A model generated the notes under the pieces. That model did no database searches. It had not been told where the DNA came from and was given only the letters and a program-made list of their open reading frames with translations. Made by a program: the position numbers and the translations under genes. DNA of 64,000 nucleotides, taken from Climacium dendroides (lineage: Eukaryota > Streptophyta > Bryopsida > Hypnales > Climaciaceae). The DNA lies in the NCBI GenBank assembly GCA_950106755.1, contig OX467086.1:15084001-15148000 (forward strand), read 5' to 3'. Below are positions 1 through 12,420 of the stretch, piece after piece (positions within the stretch are counted from its first letter, which is position 1; every line of letters begins with the position of its first letter).

Positions 1-1430
1 ATGGGATGTATACGGTTTTCCTTTAATATGTTGAAAGACAAAACTTAACCTTTAGAAGGGGGGAATTCTTTTGTAGACCACCATTTCACTGCCTTCAAGT
101 GAATTCATATTTAGAGTTGATGTTGCCATGAAACCAACTTCCACAATCCATAGATAAAGAGAATCCCTTGCATAGTGGCACTTATACACAAAAATTCCTT
201 CCACTATTGACACCTCTACTGAAAAGTTAGACCATGTTGAAGACAATGGAGACAACTAAAATGACATTGAAATAGATTAACTTAGCTACACTTTTTAGGA
301 ATAGTTCATTGTTGGGACATTAGTTGATAGGAGAGTGTTAACAAGATGCATTATTATGATATGGAATTGATCAACCATGTATAGTTTGGAGAGTGGTTTT
401 CAATAGAAAATTTGATCCCTTAGAACTTCATTGTAACTTTCAATATATCTATTTTTTGTAAATGATTTAAACTAAGAAAATGGAGTCTAGTAAGTTTCAT
501 TTTTTTCCTTCATAAAATTTCAAAAAATTCCAAAAATTCAATGATGTGCATATTTCCATTACAAGCTCCATGTACTTGAATCCAATTCATATAGTACCAT
601 GTGATTTTCATTTGTATTTTCTATTTCTTTTTATAAATCGATTCAAGAGTCATCCCATTTCTTCACCCGTTTCCCTAAAAACTATTTGTATTGTTGGTAG
701 TTCAGTAAACAATAAAAATTTCAAAGTAAAGAGGATTCATTTCTATGACCTTAAAAATAATTTAAAAAATGTTTCTTACTTAAAATTCTAATAAATATAA
801 TAAATTAATCAATAATTTTTAAAATTTTCTAATGGAATCATTTAAAATGTAGAAATTTAAAAATTCTAATGTATAACCTTCAACTTTCTAAATTTACCGA
901 ATATAATTTTATACATTTTATAAGTTTTGAAAATTCAAAATTCAAAAATTTGTAAATTTTGAAGGTTTCAAAACACTAATTTAAATTTAAATATTTATTC
1001 CAAAATCTTTGAAAAATAATTAGACATTTATTATTATTTATTTATATAATTTGTTCATTTTAAAAATTTGTAATCTATAATTTGGTAATAGTTGTCAACA
1101 AAGAGAGCAATGGAACCCTATATAGCAACAACTTTAATTCTTCATTCTATGCAAAACATGTTATTATTGAGGCATTGGCAAAATTATAATGATCCTTTGG
1201 CAAAACTAGTAGCTTAGTCAATATAAAATATTCAACAAAAAAACAATTTAAATTCAAATTCAAAACGAATAAGCCCTATTGATACTATTTAGAGTGTACA
1301 TGTACATGAATTGTTTTTTTGACAATAGACACACATTGGTTAAAAGTTTTGAGTATTTTGGATACTTGTTGCTTCTTCATTCAATATATGTATGTGGTAC
1401 ACCTTTACAACTTTTAGCAAGTTTACCAAA
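1..1430. other. AT-rich intergenic DNA, no gene seen
   Basis: Very AT-rich sequence with many A/T runs. Short open frames occur but lack coding-like composition, splice signals or recognisable motifs. I see no gene here. Confidence 0.6.
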
Positions 1431-2500
1431 TAAACTAGGCATTCATTATTTCTTACCCTCCATTTGTGGCTCATCATGATTTTGCCACCTTTTGGCTCCT
1501 ACTAGACCAATTTTGTCTCTTATCTGATTGCCATGTGCATATTCCTTTCTACCAGCCAATAACTCTACGTAGTAACTCCATACTAATTTAGATGTAGTGT
1601 TTCAATACACACGACTATGCTCCATGGACCTAGCCATCATATCATATCCCATGCCCTATACATGATACTACATAACCTTGTGTTTTGCAATGCTGTTTGT
1701 ACTTTGGACCAATGTTTTGAGGTAGCATTACAATTTTAGAAGCATTAGGATTTTGGCAGCTTAAGATTTTAGGAGCTTAGGGTTTTAATGGCATTAGGAT
1801 TTTGGTGGCTTAAGATTTTTGGAGCTTAGGGTTACAATGGTGTTTTTTTTGCAATTTTTTTGCAATTTTCTTTTCTATATTGTTTTGTCTATCTATCAAT
1901 TTTGCAACGATGGCTTTCTTTTATTGCTACGTGTTGATACTATGTCTAGTTGCTAGTTGCTATAGGAATGTTTTAGACAAATCATTGTAGCAACTAACAA
2001 ACAAATGTAGCAATAAGAGAAGCCATTGTTGCAACATTGACAGACAAAAAAATCAATATAGAAAAGAAAAATCTACAAGAAATTTGCAGAGAAGCACCAA
2101 TATAACCCTAAACTATTAGAATCTTAAGTTGCTAAAATCCTAGTGTTGTTGAAATCCTAACATTACCTCAAACACTAATCCGAAATACACACACTAGTAT
2201 GAAACACAAGGTCATGCAACATCATGTATGGAATATAGCACACATGTAGCATAAGGTGCCATATGATGGCCAAGTCTATATATGATCAACCATGAGTGCA
2301 CTAAAACACTACATTTGGACCATTGTAGAGTTACTATGTAGAGTTACTAGCAGGTAAAAAAATCCGTCTACATGGTTGTTAGAGAAGAAACAAAATCAAT
2401 CCAATAGAAGCTAAAAGATGCCAAAATTATAATAAGGTGCAAAATGGAGGATGAGAAATAGTGTATGCCAATGTGTCATTGCATAGTCTATCTTGTTTAG
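1430..2500. repeat. Long imperfect inverted repeat (foldback element), about 1.07 kb
   Basis: Two diverged arms of roughly 0.5 kb face each other around a short centre near 1955-1990. Matching landmarks are AACTCTACGTAGTAACTC near 1560 with its inverse near 2330, CTTGTGTTTTGCA near 1678 with its inverse near 2208, and GCTTAAGATT near 1760 with its inverse near 2128. The pairing continues out to about 1430 and 2500. No coding capacity is visible. It is probably a foldback transposon or an old inverted duplication. The outer ends are approximate because similarity fades gradually. Confidence 0.7.
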
Positions 2501-3497
2501 GTTGGGCTAGAAATGCAATTAGCTATAAAAATCATGTGCCATATTCAAAATTCATCCAACACAAAGAATTTTTTGACCTTTCACTCATGCCACAAGCAAG
2601 AGCTTTGTCTTTATGAATCCCACTGTGAAATAACTTTAACAACCAACCAATATGCAAAACTACAATTAGAGTATCACCAAACTCTTCAAATTTGCATACA
2701 ATCTTGAGAAAAAAATTTCCCCCAGTAAGAGTTTTTAAAATTCAGATTTGTGTGCACCACTAAGCTACAAACTACTTCACACACCATGACTCTCCAATTA
2801 CTTCCAAGTAAAACTAGATTAGATTGTTGACAAGGTAATAAGCAAGAAGAGCACAAGAATATAAATTTTAGATGCAACATTTAAGTGATGACTATAGTGG
2901 AATCCTAAACAACCTAATTAATTAAGAATAAAACAAAATGTGGTAAAATCACATATTTGAAGATTTTTATAGGGATGTACATGTATAGCCTAAAACATAA
3001 ATAAATTCTCTATAGTTCTTTTAGAGATGTAATATAGGGTGAGATAGTATCAATGGAGTATTATCATGGTTACAAATTTGTTCATCATAGTCAATCTACA
3101 AGCACTAACTAAGAAAGATTCTAAAAAACAACTTTGAAAAATAATATGTTGATAGGTGCATTGTGTTGAGTTGTACAAGGATTAGATGTGGGTTTCAATC
3201 AATTATTAATTGTTTATTGAACTTCAAATTTTATAGAAAGCTCTTAATTGCCTAATATTGTAATGGTGTACATAGAGTTTCCCTAATATCAAGTTGTATA
3301 TGAATGTTGTAACCTGCAATTTATTGTAAATGCAATTTGGAACCAATAAGAACTATGAATGCAAAATTATAGAAAGCTTTTTAGATACATACTTATAAGC
3401 TTATAAAAACACATCATTAGGAAACACAACCAATATGTCAATTGTTTATTGGACTTCAATTTTATAGAAAGCTCTTGGTTGCCTTGTATACACATGG
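2501..3497. other. Intergenic DNA, no gene seen
   Basis: AT-rich. A short sequence around the words TTTATTG and ACTTCAA, TTTTATAGAAAGCTC, occurs twice (near 3213 and 3445), which suggests a small decayed repeat. Nothing else is recognisable. Confidence 0.5.
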
Positions 3498-3992
3498 CAC
3501 TACAAGAGAAAGGAGTGTTTTAAGTATAGTCCTAATAGTATAATCCTATAATTTATGACCTTTTAGGAAATTTTTAGAAAAATTAAATAGAAATACATGT
3601 GTTTATAATCAAATTTTACTAAAAAAATCTCCTAAAAGGTCATAAATTATAGGCATTAGTTGTTTTTCATCTATTATGGAGGGCCATTTCAAGCCTATTT
3701 GCTGTGCTAGGAACTAGCCATTGGCCATTGCTACCCAAAATTTAAAATTATTAAAAAATTAAAATTTTATTATTAAATTATATAAATTTCAAATTTCAAA
3801 ATTCAAATTATTATTTTTTATTATCTGACGTAACAATTGCTTTGCTATTTCAAACTATTGCTGCAACAAAGTTCCTCTATGTTCCCACAGTCTAAGAACA
3901 TAGGAAAACTTACAACCTTCCAAAAAGGTTGAATCTCATCTAATGGCTATACTATTAGGACTATGTTTAAAACATCCCTTTCTCTTGTAGTG
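3498..3992. mobile_element. Non-autonomous CACTA (En/Spm-type) MITE with TGG target duplication
   Basis: The left end reads CACTACAAGAGAAAGGAGTG and the right end is its near-exact inverse, ending CTCTTGTAGTG. The inverted ends match for about 45 bp. CACTACAAGA is the signature terminus of the CACTA superfamily. Both ends are flanked by TGG (3495-3497 and 3993-3995), the 3-bp target duplication expected of that superfamily. Inside, a second inverted pair near 3551-3645, built on TTATGACCTTTTAGGA and its inverse, makes the left part foldable. At 495 bp with no open frame it cannot encode a transposase and would need one in trans. Confidence 0.88.
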
Positions 3993-6191
3993 TGGTATCA
4001 TAAATTCGTAATGGTGTAAGGTAAACTACCCCATTTTAGACCAAATGGAAGCAAGCCCATTGAGAACTAAATTATATTAATTGTGTACATTCGAGTTCTA
4101 AGATGTATACTACTAACATAATTTAATCCATAATGGACTTTCTCCCATTTGCTCTAAATGGGGCAGATACCTAGTCAAGATTAGAAATGCAAATTCTAAT
4201 TATATTAATTAGCTCAATTTTTAAAAGTGTATAATAAAACATAAGAATTTTAATGGATAATATAATTTGTCCTTGGAACATAGCTTAGTGTGAACCAAGC
4301 CAAGTGGATAGAAGATTTCAATTGTGATTGTAACTATTTATTGGCTTAGGAATAAAACAAGGTAGAAAATGGATAAGATTAAGAGTAGTTATTTGTCAAT
4401 GCCCAAGGCTTTTTTGAGCTTCTTGGTATTTGCTCTAAATTGAACAAAAAAAACCCACATTTGATAGGTTTCAACCATATTTTTTTGAATTGTACTTGTA
4501 CAAATTCAAACTAGATATATCACAAATCATATGAAGAAAAACAAAAAACAATATCACTTATAAATTGAAAATTTACAATATTTGATCATAAATGTGTTAA
4601 AACTACAAAAGTGATTTGAAGTCTTTCAAATTTTTTTTCACATGTCAAATCTAAGATTGAGGTCACCAAAAAAAATATGAGGTTAAGGGGTACAATATGT
4701 ATAACCCGAGGTATGCCCCCAATTAATGTACAACTTTTCAAAATCTACTCTACAAATTTTTTAAATGAATTTCTAATGTGATTTTTTCTATAAGATCTGG
4801 TATACTTGAGACTCGTTTCTAAGAGGCCTCAGCACTTAAAAAACCAAGATTTGCAATGGATGCCCTTGTATAAAAGCTTAAACAAAAACTTACATAATTA
4901 TTCATTTTCAAAATCAAAGTTTTGATGCTAAAACTAGACTTCAAAAAGAGTTTGTCTAAAAAAATTATTAAAAATAACAACTTGGTAATATTTTATCTAA
5001 CTTCAAAGTTTTGTTGACACCAAAAATTGGTGCCTCGAGCATTTAGAGGTTAATAAAAACAAGATTGATACATCAAATTTTAGTCGTTACTATTGTACAA
5101 AACATAAACTAAATTCTAACTTTTTCAAATTAAGAAAATCTTCCAACCCCTGACCCTAGCATTGACACAAGCTTTGTAGACTACCAAAAATAAACAAAAC
5201 AAATTGTTCAATGATCACAACTAAGGTTGAGGCACCAATTGTCAACCATCCCTAGCACCCAACCGGTAGCAATGCAATATTTCCAAGCAAAGTTGGAACA
5301 GACTTCCAACTAGAGTTTTGAATCTATTTTTATGGTCTTTACAAGGTTGGAATAATAAGATTATGACAAAAGTCTCAAAGTAGTGAGCAAGAGAATAGGA
5401 AGTAGTGCATGGGAAAGTAGTTCTTGAATTGTTGGAAATAAAAGGCTTTAAACATTGGCTACTAGTGAAGTGCACTTTTGGACTCCCAAAATTTTGGAAA
5501 TAAAATTTTGAAAACTTTGCTATCCCTGTATGTCCTATCTTCCTACATGAAAAAAAATTTCTACCACCTCATACTCCGTACAATCTGCTCCAAAATTGCT
5601 TAAATGATTGACTAGACCTCCACAAAGTTTACCAACTTGATAAGCACAAATAATTAGGTCTCCATAAAGTTTATCAATTTGACAAGCACAAATGACAAGA
5701 TCATAGCCGATGAATAACAAGCGTAAAGAAGTTAGGCAACTCAATCATGCCATCAATGAATCTTTGCTTCTCAAACAAAAAGTTGCTCAAATTTCACAAC
5801 TTTTCTTACTCATTAAAAGTAGGATAGGTTTATTCTACCTTTTTCATATTCGTGCTAGATTGCAAAGTATGCAACGAGGTACCAAATTACTAATTCTATC
5901 ATCAGAATTGCTAAACTTGTTCTACTTTTAACACTTGAGAGTGGGCATAGAGATGTGCATTTTGCTACACGCGCAGTTATAGGTCTCACCCTATTAAATT
6001 TGACCTGGAATCACATGCATGGTAGAACGTGCAACTCCTTGCCCGCTCTCTAGTACATGCCATTCACTACTACATATAGTATAAATCTTGAAAATGGATT
6101 GAATAGCTCCTCTTAAAGTATTGTTACAATGTGTAAGTAAATTTTAGGATCAGATTTTGTTGTAAAAAATGAAACAAATCAATTGCAACAT
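3993..6191. other. Intergenic DNA with minor repeats
   Basis: AT-rich, no supported gene. A roughly 42-bp unit containing AAGTTTACCAACTTGA is tandemly duplicated at about 5613-5697. A TTAA next to a GAGGT end at 5050-5053 could mark another badly decayed member of the TTAA-flanked family, but I could not find a convincing partner end. Confidence 0.45.
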
Positions 6192-6323
6192 TTAACCCTC
6201 AAAGGACGTTGAGATTGTGGGTAGTTGACGGATGACTTGATTGTTCACTCTAGATACAAAAGATGCACCTAGTAGTCCAATGATCCAAACATAGTCATAG
6301 GAGCCACATTTTTTAAGGGTTAA
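6192..6323. mobile_element. Possible very short TTAA-flanked element
   Basis: The segment begins TTAACCCTCAAAGGAC and ends TTTTAAGGGTTAA, so both ends carry TTAA and short inverted termini like those of the longer elements nearby. At 132 bp it could be an internal-deletion derivative. The termini match only over about 12 bp, so coincidence is possible. Confidence 0.4.
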
Positions 6324-6843
6324 ACTCTAACCTTTAGAGTAGGCCATAGAATTTTCTAAATACATCACCATGAGAGCATGTTGCCAAATTGATATTCCAT
6401 ACACAAGAAAAATCACATTTGTCTCTCTTTGCATTGTGTAAACCCTTGTTTTCTACCCTCTCATTGGTTAGCAACTTTGGTCATGTCTTGTAGCTAGGCC
6501 AATAAAAAATATATCTTCAAATGTCTAGAAATTGAAATTGTTAGATCTTTCTAAATAATGGTCCTTGGACTAAATATTAAAAGGAGTTACAATAGTAAAA
6601 AAGACTACATGAAAAGCTTCAACAAGTTTAGGGAATGATTACCCTTCATTCTTTATGAAGTTGGAGGAAGAAAAGATGGTTGTCCAATACGATTATTTCA
6701 TATAAAACCTTTACCAAACAAGGGGATGATGTTTTTGTTAGTGCAACTCATTAGAAGAGAAATGAACTCATGGAAAGGCTATTCCAAAGTTGTGAACGAG
6801 GTTGTGAACGAGGTTGTGAACAAACACATTGCTAGTTGGAATA

Positions 6844-7429
6844 TTAACCTCTAAAGTCCCATTGTCCCTACAAAGGACAAAATGGATTTTGGGTAGGCTA
6901 CTATGATCTCAATTTTTATTGAAACCTTTTAAAACTTTCTCATAAGATAGAAAAACTTAAGAGCTTTTTGGGAATATAATTTTTATTTCAATTGGTGCTC
7001 GGGAGCAAAAGTTATGCCACAATAACCTCAAAATGGGGGAGACCGGGCAGCAAAAAGAATCCACAAAAAATTGAAATAAATTTTTTAATATTTTTTTTTG
7101 TAGATTATATTTTTTGTAAATGGGAAGCTTTGATTCATTCCATTTGGATTAGAGATGTGAAAGTTATGGAGCTTCTTGTTTTGTATGCAATCATAGAGAC
7201 TTCTTGAAAGAATTTTTTTTCTTTCACTTTGAATGCTAATATCTTTCAATCTATATGGTCAAAAATCACAAAAAAAATTATCACGTGATCTAAGAAAAGT
7301 TTAGAACAAGATCCTATAGTTAGATTCTAAAAAATATTTTTTTAAATTTATTTTGTAGGTGATTGTGGTGGAAGTGGTAGTTTTGAATGGTTTTAGCAAA
7401 AAAAATGGCCATGGGACTTTAGGGGTTAA
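6844..7429 (+). mobile_element. TTAA-flanked, piggyBac-like non-autonomous element (copy A)
   Basis: The element starts TTAACCTCTAAAGTCCC and ends GGGACTTTAGGGGTTAA, giving inverted termini of about 17 bp directly bordered by TTAA on both sides. Just inside the left end lies a short palindrome, CATTGTCCC then GGACAAAATG. Copy I at 59616-60199 is nearly identical in length (586 versus 584 bp) and layout. There is no transposase; the open frame inside is not plausible coding sequence. TTAA duplication and CCC-starting ends are typical of the piggyBac superfamily, so I infer mobilisation by a piggyBac-type transposase encoded elsewhere. Confidence 0.75.
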
Positions 7430-8565
7430 ATAATAATAATAATAATCTTCTTATTTTCATGTGACATAACAATGTCCACGCTATGTCAACAACCTACATG
7501 TCCTCCAGATAATTAACCACAATGGAGCTTTCAACCTTGGGAATGTGCAAAGAACTTGCAACCCTCCTGAAGCTTCATTTTCTTTCTAATGCTTCATAAA
7601 GTGCAATGGATAATTATCTAGTAATTAGTTATATTTATTAGAGTACAACTTTGGATACACTCTCAGAATTAGCTAATTCTAAAATATCTTGAGGACCAAA
7701 ATTATTGTATTCTTTCTAAAATAAAATAATTTATTGTTGTCTCTTTAGTTGTTGTCTATATTTAGATTGATTGGATTCACAATATTTTCTTGCAATAAAA
7801 CAGCAAATAAGAGAGCTTTTCACACGTATTTCGGTCAATTTGTTTTTCAATAAAAAAGACATATTACTATTCTCAATTGTTTGGATTTTAATGTGGTTCT
7901 TTGAACTCCCTTCACAATTGCACAATAGTGAATGAATATCTTGCCATAATTATGTCTAAACTACATGGTGGTGTTCCTTGAAGTTATAAAATTGTGACTT
8001 CCAACCCAATTTCAACCCTTTCAACCCCAATTCCACTCTAAACCTATTGTAATTCCAATTATATACAATTTTTTACTTCATAGGATGCAAAAGGGCACAA
8101 ATAGACCAAACTAGAGGGGGCACAGTTGGATTGGAGGTGATTTTGGATATTTATACCTTATAGTCATACACTGCATATGGCAAGTAGCTCCGCAATTTCC
8201 CACATCTTCCTTGGATCTCTCCAATCTTGTTCTTGGGTTAATATTAAGGTAGGAGATCCTATTTGTGCCATGTGATTATTTCTGTCACTTCATGGACATT
8301 ATTTATCTATAGCGTACATTTGAAAGTTTTAAATGTACACTACTAATATAGAGTGGCACAAATAGGGTGTTTTTTGAATTGTGATGCAAATATAGTCTCC
8401 TAATGGCAATATCCACACTACCACATTGTTAAATCATGAAAATGAATTCCTTCCATAGTTACCCACAAGTTACAGCTCTTGTCCTAAATACCCTTCATCT
8501 TTGACAAGTTCATCTAGACTCCATGTCATCAATAATTTTTTTTGTAGATATGGAACATCTATACA
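7430..8565. other. Intergenic DNA, no gene seen
   Basis: It opens with a short TAA trinucleotide run right after copy A. The rest is AT-rich without recognisable genes or repeats. Confidence 0.5.
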
Positions 8566-9132
8566 TTAACCCCTACAGGACCATTGTCCCTTTGAGGGAC
8601 AAATTGGATTTCGGGTAGATACCTACGGGCTGAAATTTTGTCATGATTTTTTGAAATTTTTTTTGAAGATAGAAAAACTTATGAGCTTTGTGGGAATATA
8701 ATTTTTTTCACATTTGGTGCCCGGAAACAAAGATATTAATAATTTAGATTTTCCTTCTTTCTTTAAGCATGAAAATTAAGGGGTTTTTTGAAAAAAAATT
8801 CCCCTAGACTTTCAACTCAATTTCACACAATAAGGATTTAAAGCTTAAAAATTTGTAGTGCAAAAAATTTAAATTAAAAAACTTCAAAGTCAAATAATCC
8901 AGTCCTTCAAGGTGCTGAAAAAATTATTTTTTTCGCTTTAAACACAAATATCTTTTAATCTATGTGGTCAAAATTTCTGAAATTTTTTCCACATATTTTC
9001 ATACTAGTAAGGTATTAGATCCTACAATTGGATGTGCAAAAAAAAAATTCAAGTTTTTTTACTCTTTGCTATAGAAATGACAGTTTTGAGTGTTTTGGGG
9101 CAAAAATAAGGCCTTGGTCCTTTAGGGGTTAA
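8566..9132 (+). mobile_element. TTAA-flanked, piggyBac-like non-autonomous element (copy B)
   Basis: The left end is TTAACCCCTACAGGACC and the right end GGTCCTTTAGGGGTTAA, with TTAA bordering both. The subterminal palindrome is present as CCATTGTCCC then GGGACAAATTGG. The right half carries a motif shared by several copies, a block around TATCTTTTAATCTATGTGGTC followed by GATCCTACAATTGGATG. Length is 567 bp. It belongs to the same broad family as copy A but has clearly diverged in the interior. Confidence 0.72.
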
Positions 9133-9330
9133 ATAAGGTTGTTTGTTTGTTTTGTTATAGTGAGGTCTTTAGAACCATGCATCCCCTAGTCACATTCATG
9201 GTACCATTGGAAAGCACTCAACAAAGAGGGATGTACGGACTTTGTTTTATGGTGTTCCAACTCATAGCAAAAAAATATTGAATTAAAAATTAGAAAATTA
9301 CCTTTACTTCATTATGTTGTGGCACCCACA
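9133..9330 (+). repeat. Dispersed repeat, second family (copy 1)
   Basis: Starting at the right end of copy B, the sequence GTTTGTTTTGTTATAGTGAG leads into a block with GGGATGTACGGACTTTG. The same order recurs at about 37440-37800 and twice at 45418-46115. No open frame or clear termini are seen; it is a dispersed element of unknown class. Confidence 0.55.
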
Positions 9331-10907
9331 TGAATAGTTGGTGTATGAAATTGGGTGTTGCACTGCAACATCGTCCCAATGATATTGATGGTGTCAAGTG
9401 ATGCCTTGCATGATTGATCAATTACAAAATACAATTGGATTCTTGGCCATGGAGAACAATTCATTGGTGGTACCTATTTTGGACAAGCCCGTTGTCATGG
9501 CATTTTAGATTGACCAATTGTAGACAATAGTTGGATGCACTCCTCATTGAGAAGGATTCTTTGTCTGTATCTTCTCATCTATTCCTCTCTCTTCCCTCCT
9601 TGCATAGGAAAAAATGTCAAAGCTAACTGGAATAGGTGAGTCTATGAGACCAGAATGGGTCCAAATGAAAAATCCACATTTATATTGAATGAAACATTGA
9701 TTCCAGGGGAAAAAAAATCTTTTTTTTTTTTAACATTCTTCCTCATCCTTATGTTTGCAGACATCGAGCTTTGATTTTTCAATGACTGATTCACATATCG
9801 TACACACTGAAATGCTTGCTTAATTATATTATCAAGAATAGGTACTTCTACCTTATATACATTTTTCTGGTCGAGGTTGGCCCCAAACATGAATAGCATG
9901 TGAAAGAATGTTCAAGGATTACTGTGGTCCTTTGTTGATTCACCTGAGCATGTTTAATGACTGCAAGTTCTTCGGGAGAGAAGGACAAAGAAGCTCTTGC
10001 ATTCAGTTAGTGTTCTTATGATGATCCGTACTTTGTGCAGCAACCAGATTGCATGGGGAAGTTGGGGTTGAGTACGCCCTCTTGGCCCCAAAAAATACTT
10101 TTGTTGTGCTTGTGCTTGGAGTGATTTATCATTCATTCCAAAGAAGCAGTGCAAATTTGTTTATTTGACAATATTTTGCCATGGATGAAGTCACTAAATT
10201 GCTACCAAATCTTCAAAGAGTATCACTCCATTTTAGATGAATGTATGTGTATTTGGATGAACAAAGATTATCCATCAACATTTTGTATGTTTCATTCATG
10301 ACTATGGATGAATTGGACTTCGTGACTCCTTTAACCCTAGACCGCCCAAGGGGACAGATTTTGGCCGTTCATAGTTTGGAAGTACAATTCGAAGTGTTGT
10401 AACTTTTGCATCCAATGACCAAATTTAATAAAACTTGTTCGAAAAGTTGCACATACTAGTCTAGTTTGTGTAGTAGAATTTTCAGATCAATCCAAGACGA
10501 ATTGAGTTTGTGAAAGCCATTCAAAGTTCACAGGTTCAGTTTGAGTTCAACACACTGCATTGTCATGGCGGCAACTTTGAAGGCTTGTATCTCCTTCATC
10601 CAATGTTTGTTTTCAATAACATTTGTTGTATTTTGTTCCTCTAGAAGTCTAGTTATTGTGGTAAAATTTTCATAGCAATCCAAGTTGTTTTGAATGCTTG
10701 GAAGTAATTTGAAGTTCAAAACCCTAACATTTTTCGGTTAGTATGCACTTTAGCAGCTTGTTACTTCTTCATACTAAGTCCATTTTCAAAACTTTTTTTT
10801 TTGAAAAGTTGCGCATACTTGCCTAGTTTGTGTGGCTAAAATTTTGTGTTAATCAAAGAAATAATGAGTGATTAAGAAACACTTTAGTAGAAGTAGGCTC
10901 AGCCTTA

Positions 10908-11264
10908 CATCACAAAGTTTAGACCCTACGATTTGGCAACAATTATCGTGTGGTTATTGTTGTTTTATGGGTTCGTACCATAATCACATTGACTCAGTGT
11001 ATTTTTACGCACTGAATCCGTGCAAAAACAATGAATATCAATAGCGTACAGTTTTTGTACTTTAACTATACAATTGTTGTGCAGTTTTAACACAACAATT
11101 GTATAGTTAAAGTACAAAAATTGTACGCTATTGATATTCATTGTTTTTGCACGGATTCAATGCGTAAAAATACACTGAGTCAGTGCGATTATGGTACGAA
11201 CCCATGAAACAACAATAACCACACGATAATTGTTGCCAAATCGTAGGGTCTAAACTTTGTGATG
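10908..11264. mobile_element. Palindromic MITE with TA target duplication, nested in copy C
   Basis: The entire 357 bp is an almost perfect inverted repeat. It begins CATCACAAAGTTTAGACCCT and ends with the exact inverse, AGGGTCTAAACTTTGTGATG, and arms of about 170 bp meet near 11085. TA flanks both ends (10906-10907 and 11265-11266), as in Tc1/mariner-type insertion. A shorter relative with the same ends lies at 55296-55540. A transcript through it would form a long hairpin. Confidence 0.82.
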
Positions 11265-11600
11265 TAGATGTGTTTTTTGCACCCTTTTCTGGCTATTTTT
11301 TTGACATTTTAAAGTCATTTTGCAAACACAATGAGTCACTTTTATGAAAAAAAAATTCCACCAATGAGTTTGTATGTTGATTTCAAAGCACATTTTAGTT
11401 TAAATTTTTTTCATGTGAGTAGGTTTAGAAATCAAATTTCACCTCCAAATGTGTTTGTAGGAAAATTTCAGCATCTTTTTTCAACACTAAAACATCATAA
11501 TCTTTCAATCCGTGCGGTCAAATGACTCCAAATTTGATCCACATCATCTACAATATGTACACTACAAGATTGTATGGTTGAGATTTTCATACCTTAGCGA

Positions 11601-11737
11601 GATATAGACTTATAAGGCTCGAAAAGCAAGGATGTTTTCATACCTAAAATGACCTTGGGCCTTCTAGAGATATAGACTTATAAGGCTTGAAAAGCAAGGA
11701 TGTTTTCATACCAAAAATGGCCTTGGGCCTTCTAGAG
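11601..11737 (+). repeat. 68-bp tandem duplication at the right end of copy C
   Basis: The unit beginning GATATAGACTTATAAGGCT and ending CCTTGGGCCTTCTAGA occurs twice in direct succession. The duplicated part includes the inner portion of the element's terminal inverted repeat, so the event happened within the element. Confidence 0.8.
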
Positions 11738-12420
11738 TTAAAGAAAATGTAAGAAAATTTGAAGTATCTTACCTATCCTTAGAGGCCACCTATTTGGTGT
11801 GTTTAAAGAGGAGAAGACAAGATCTTTATACAAGTGGGGTGGTAGGAGGTAAACAACCCACGTGAGATATTTGATTCAAAGTTTAAAATAAAATTATTCT
11901 ATTAAATCAAAATGAGATTTGAAATTCTACTTTGAACACAATTTCTACATTTTACGTAGTCAAACTCTCATCTTCAAATAATTCCATATTCTTTGGAGAT
12001 TCATTACAGACAATGATTTCATTATAAAAATGTCTCCTCCACTTTCTTGTCTCATCATATCTCAATAAAGAAATTCCTTCAATTTGCCATCAAGAATTTC
12101 CTTGATGGTGGATGGAAGAATGACAGATTGGTACAATTAATTTTGAATATCCATGATTGCATTGGACTTTGGACTTGTGTTACTTTGGTTATATCCTGGC
12201 TAATTCTCTAATTTTTTTTTCAGCAACTTGGTCATTTAATTCATGCTGACTTCAGCAATTTCTCTTGTTCATTTTGTTTACTTATTTTTTACTGTTTTCA
12301 AAATAATTCTTTTGCTTCGACCATGCTCTACAGGTAAGGTACTTTAGACTTTGGTCAAGTCAGGGTCTCTATCAGGTCTTGCCTCCCCGGATTTAATTCC
12401 TCGTTGGTGCATGTGTTGTT

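Larger units (their letters stand above)
10331..11741 (+). mobile_element. TTAA-flanked, piggyBac-like element (copy C) interrupted by a palindromic MITE
   Basis: The left end is TTAACCCTAGACCGCCCAAG and the right end is CCTTGGGCCTTCTAGAGTTA followed by A, so the termini are inverted over about 20 bp with a few mismatches and TTAA at both borders. The interior contains three related blocks about 180 bp apart (near 10400, 10590 and 10765), each ending with AATTTTC or AATTTTG plus an ATCAATCC-like word. A 357-bp foldback MITE is inserted at 10908-11264. The last 68 bp before the right end are tandemly duplicated. Without the insertion the element is about 1.05 kb, longer than copies A and B. 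Confidence 0.68.

Noticed and set aside
6992..7207. Open frame inside TTAA element copy A as a possible transposase remnant
   Set aside because: The frame is not preserved in the sister copy I and shows no transposase motif; the element is non-coding.
10331..11741. Helitron as an explanation for copy C and its relatives
   Set aside because: Helitrons lack inverted ends and insert between A and T; these copies have inverted termini and TTAA borders.
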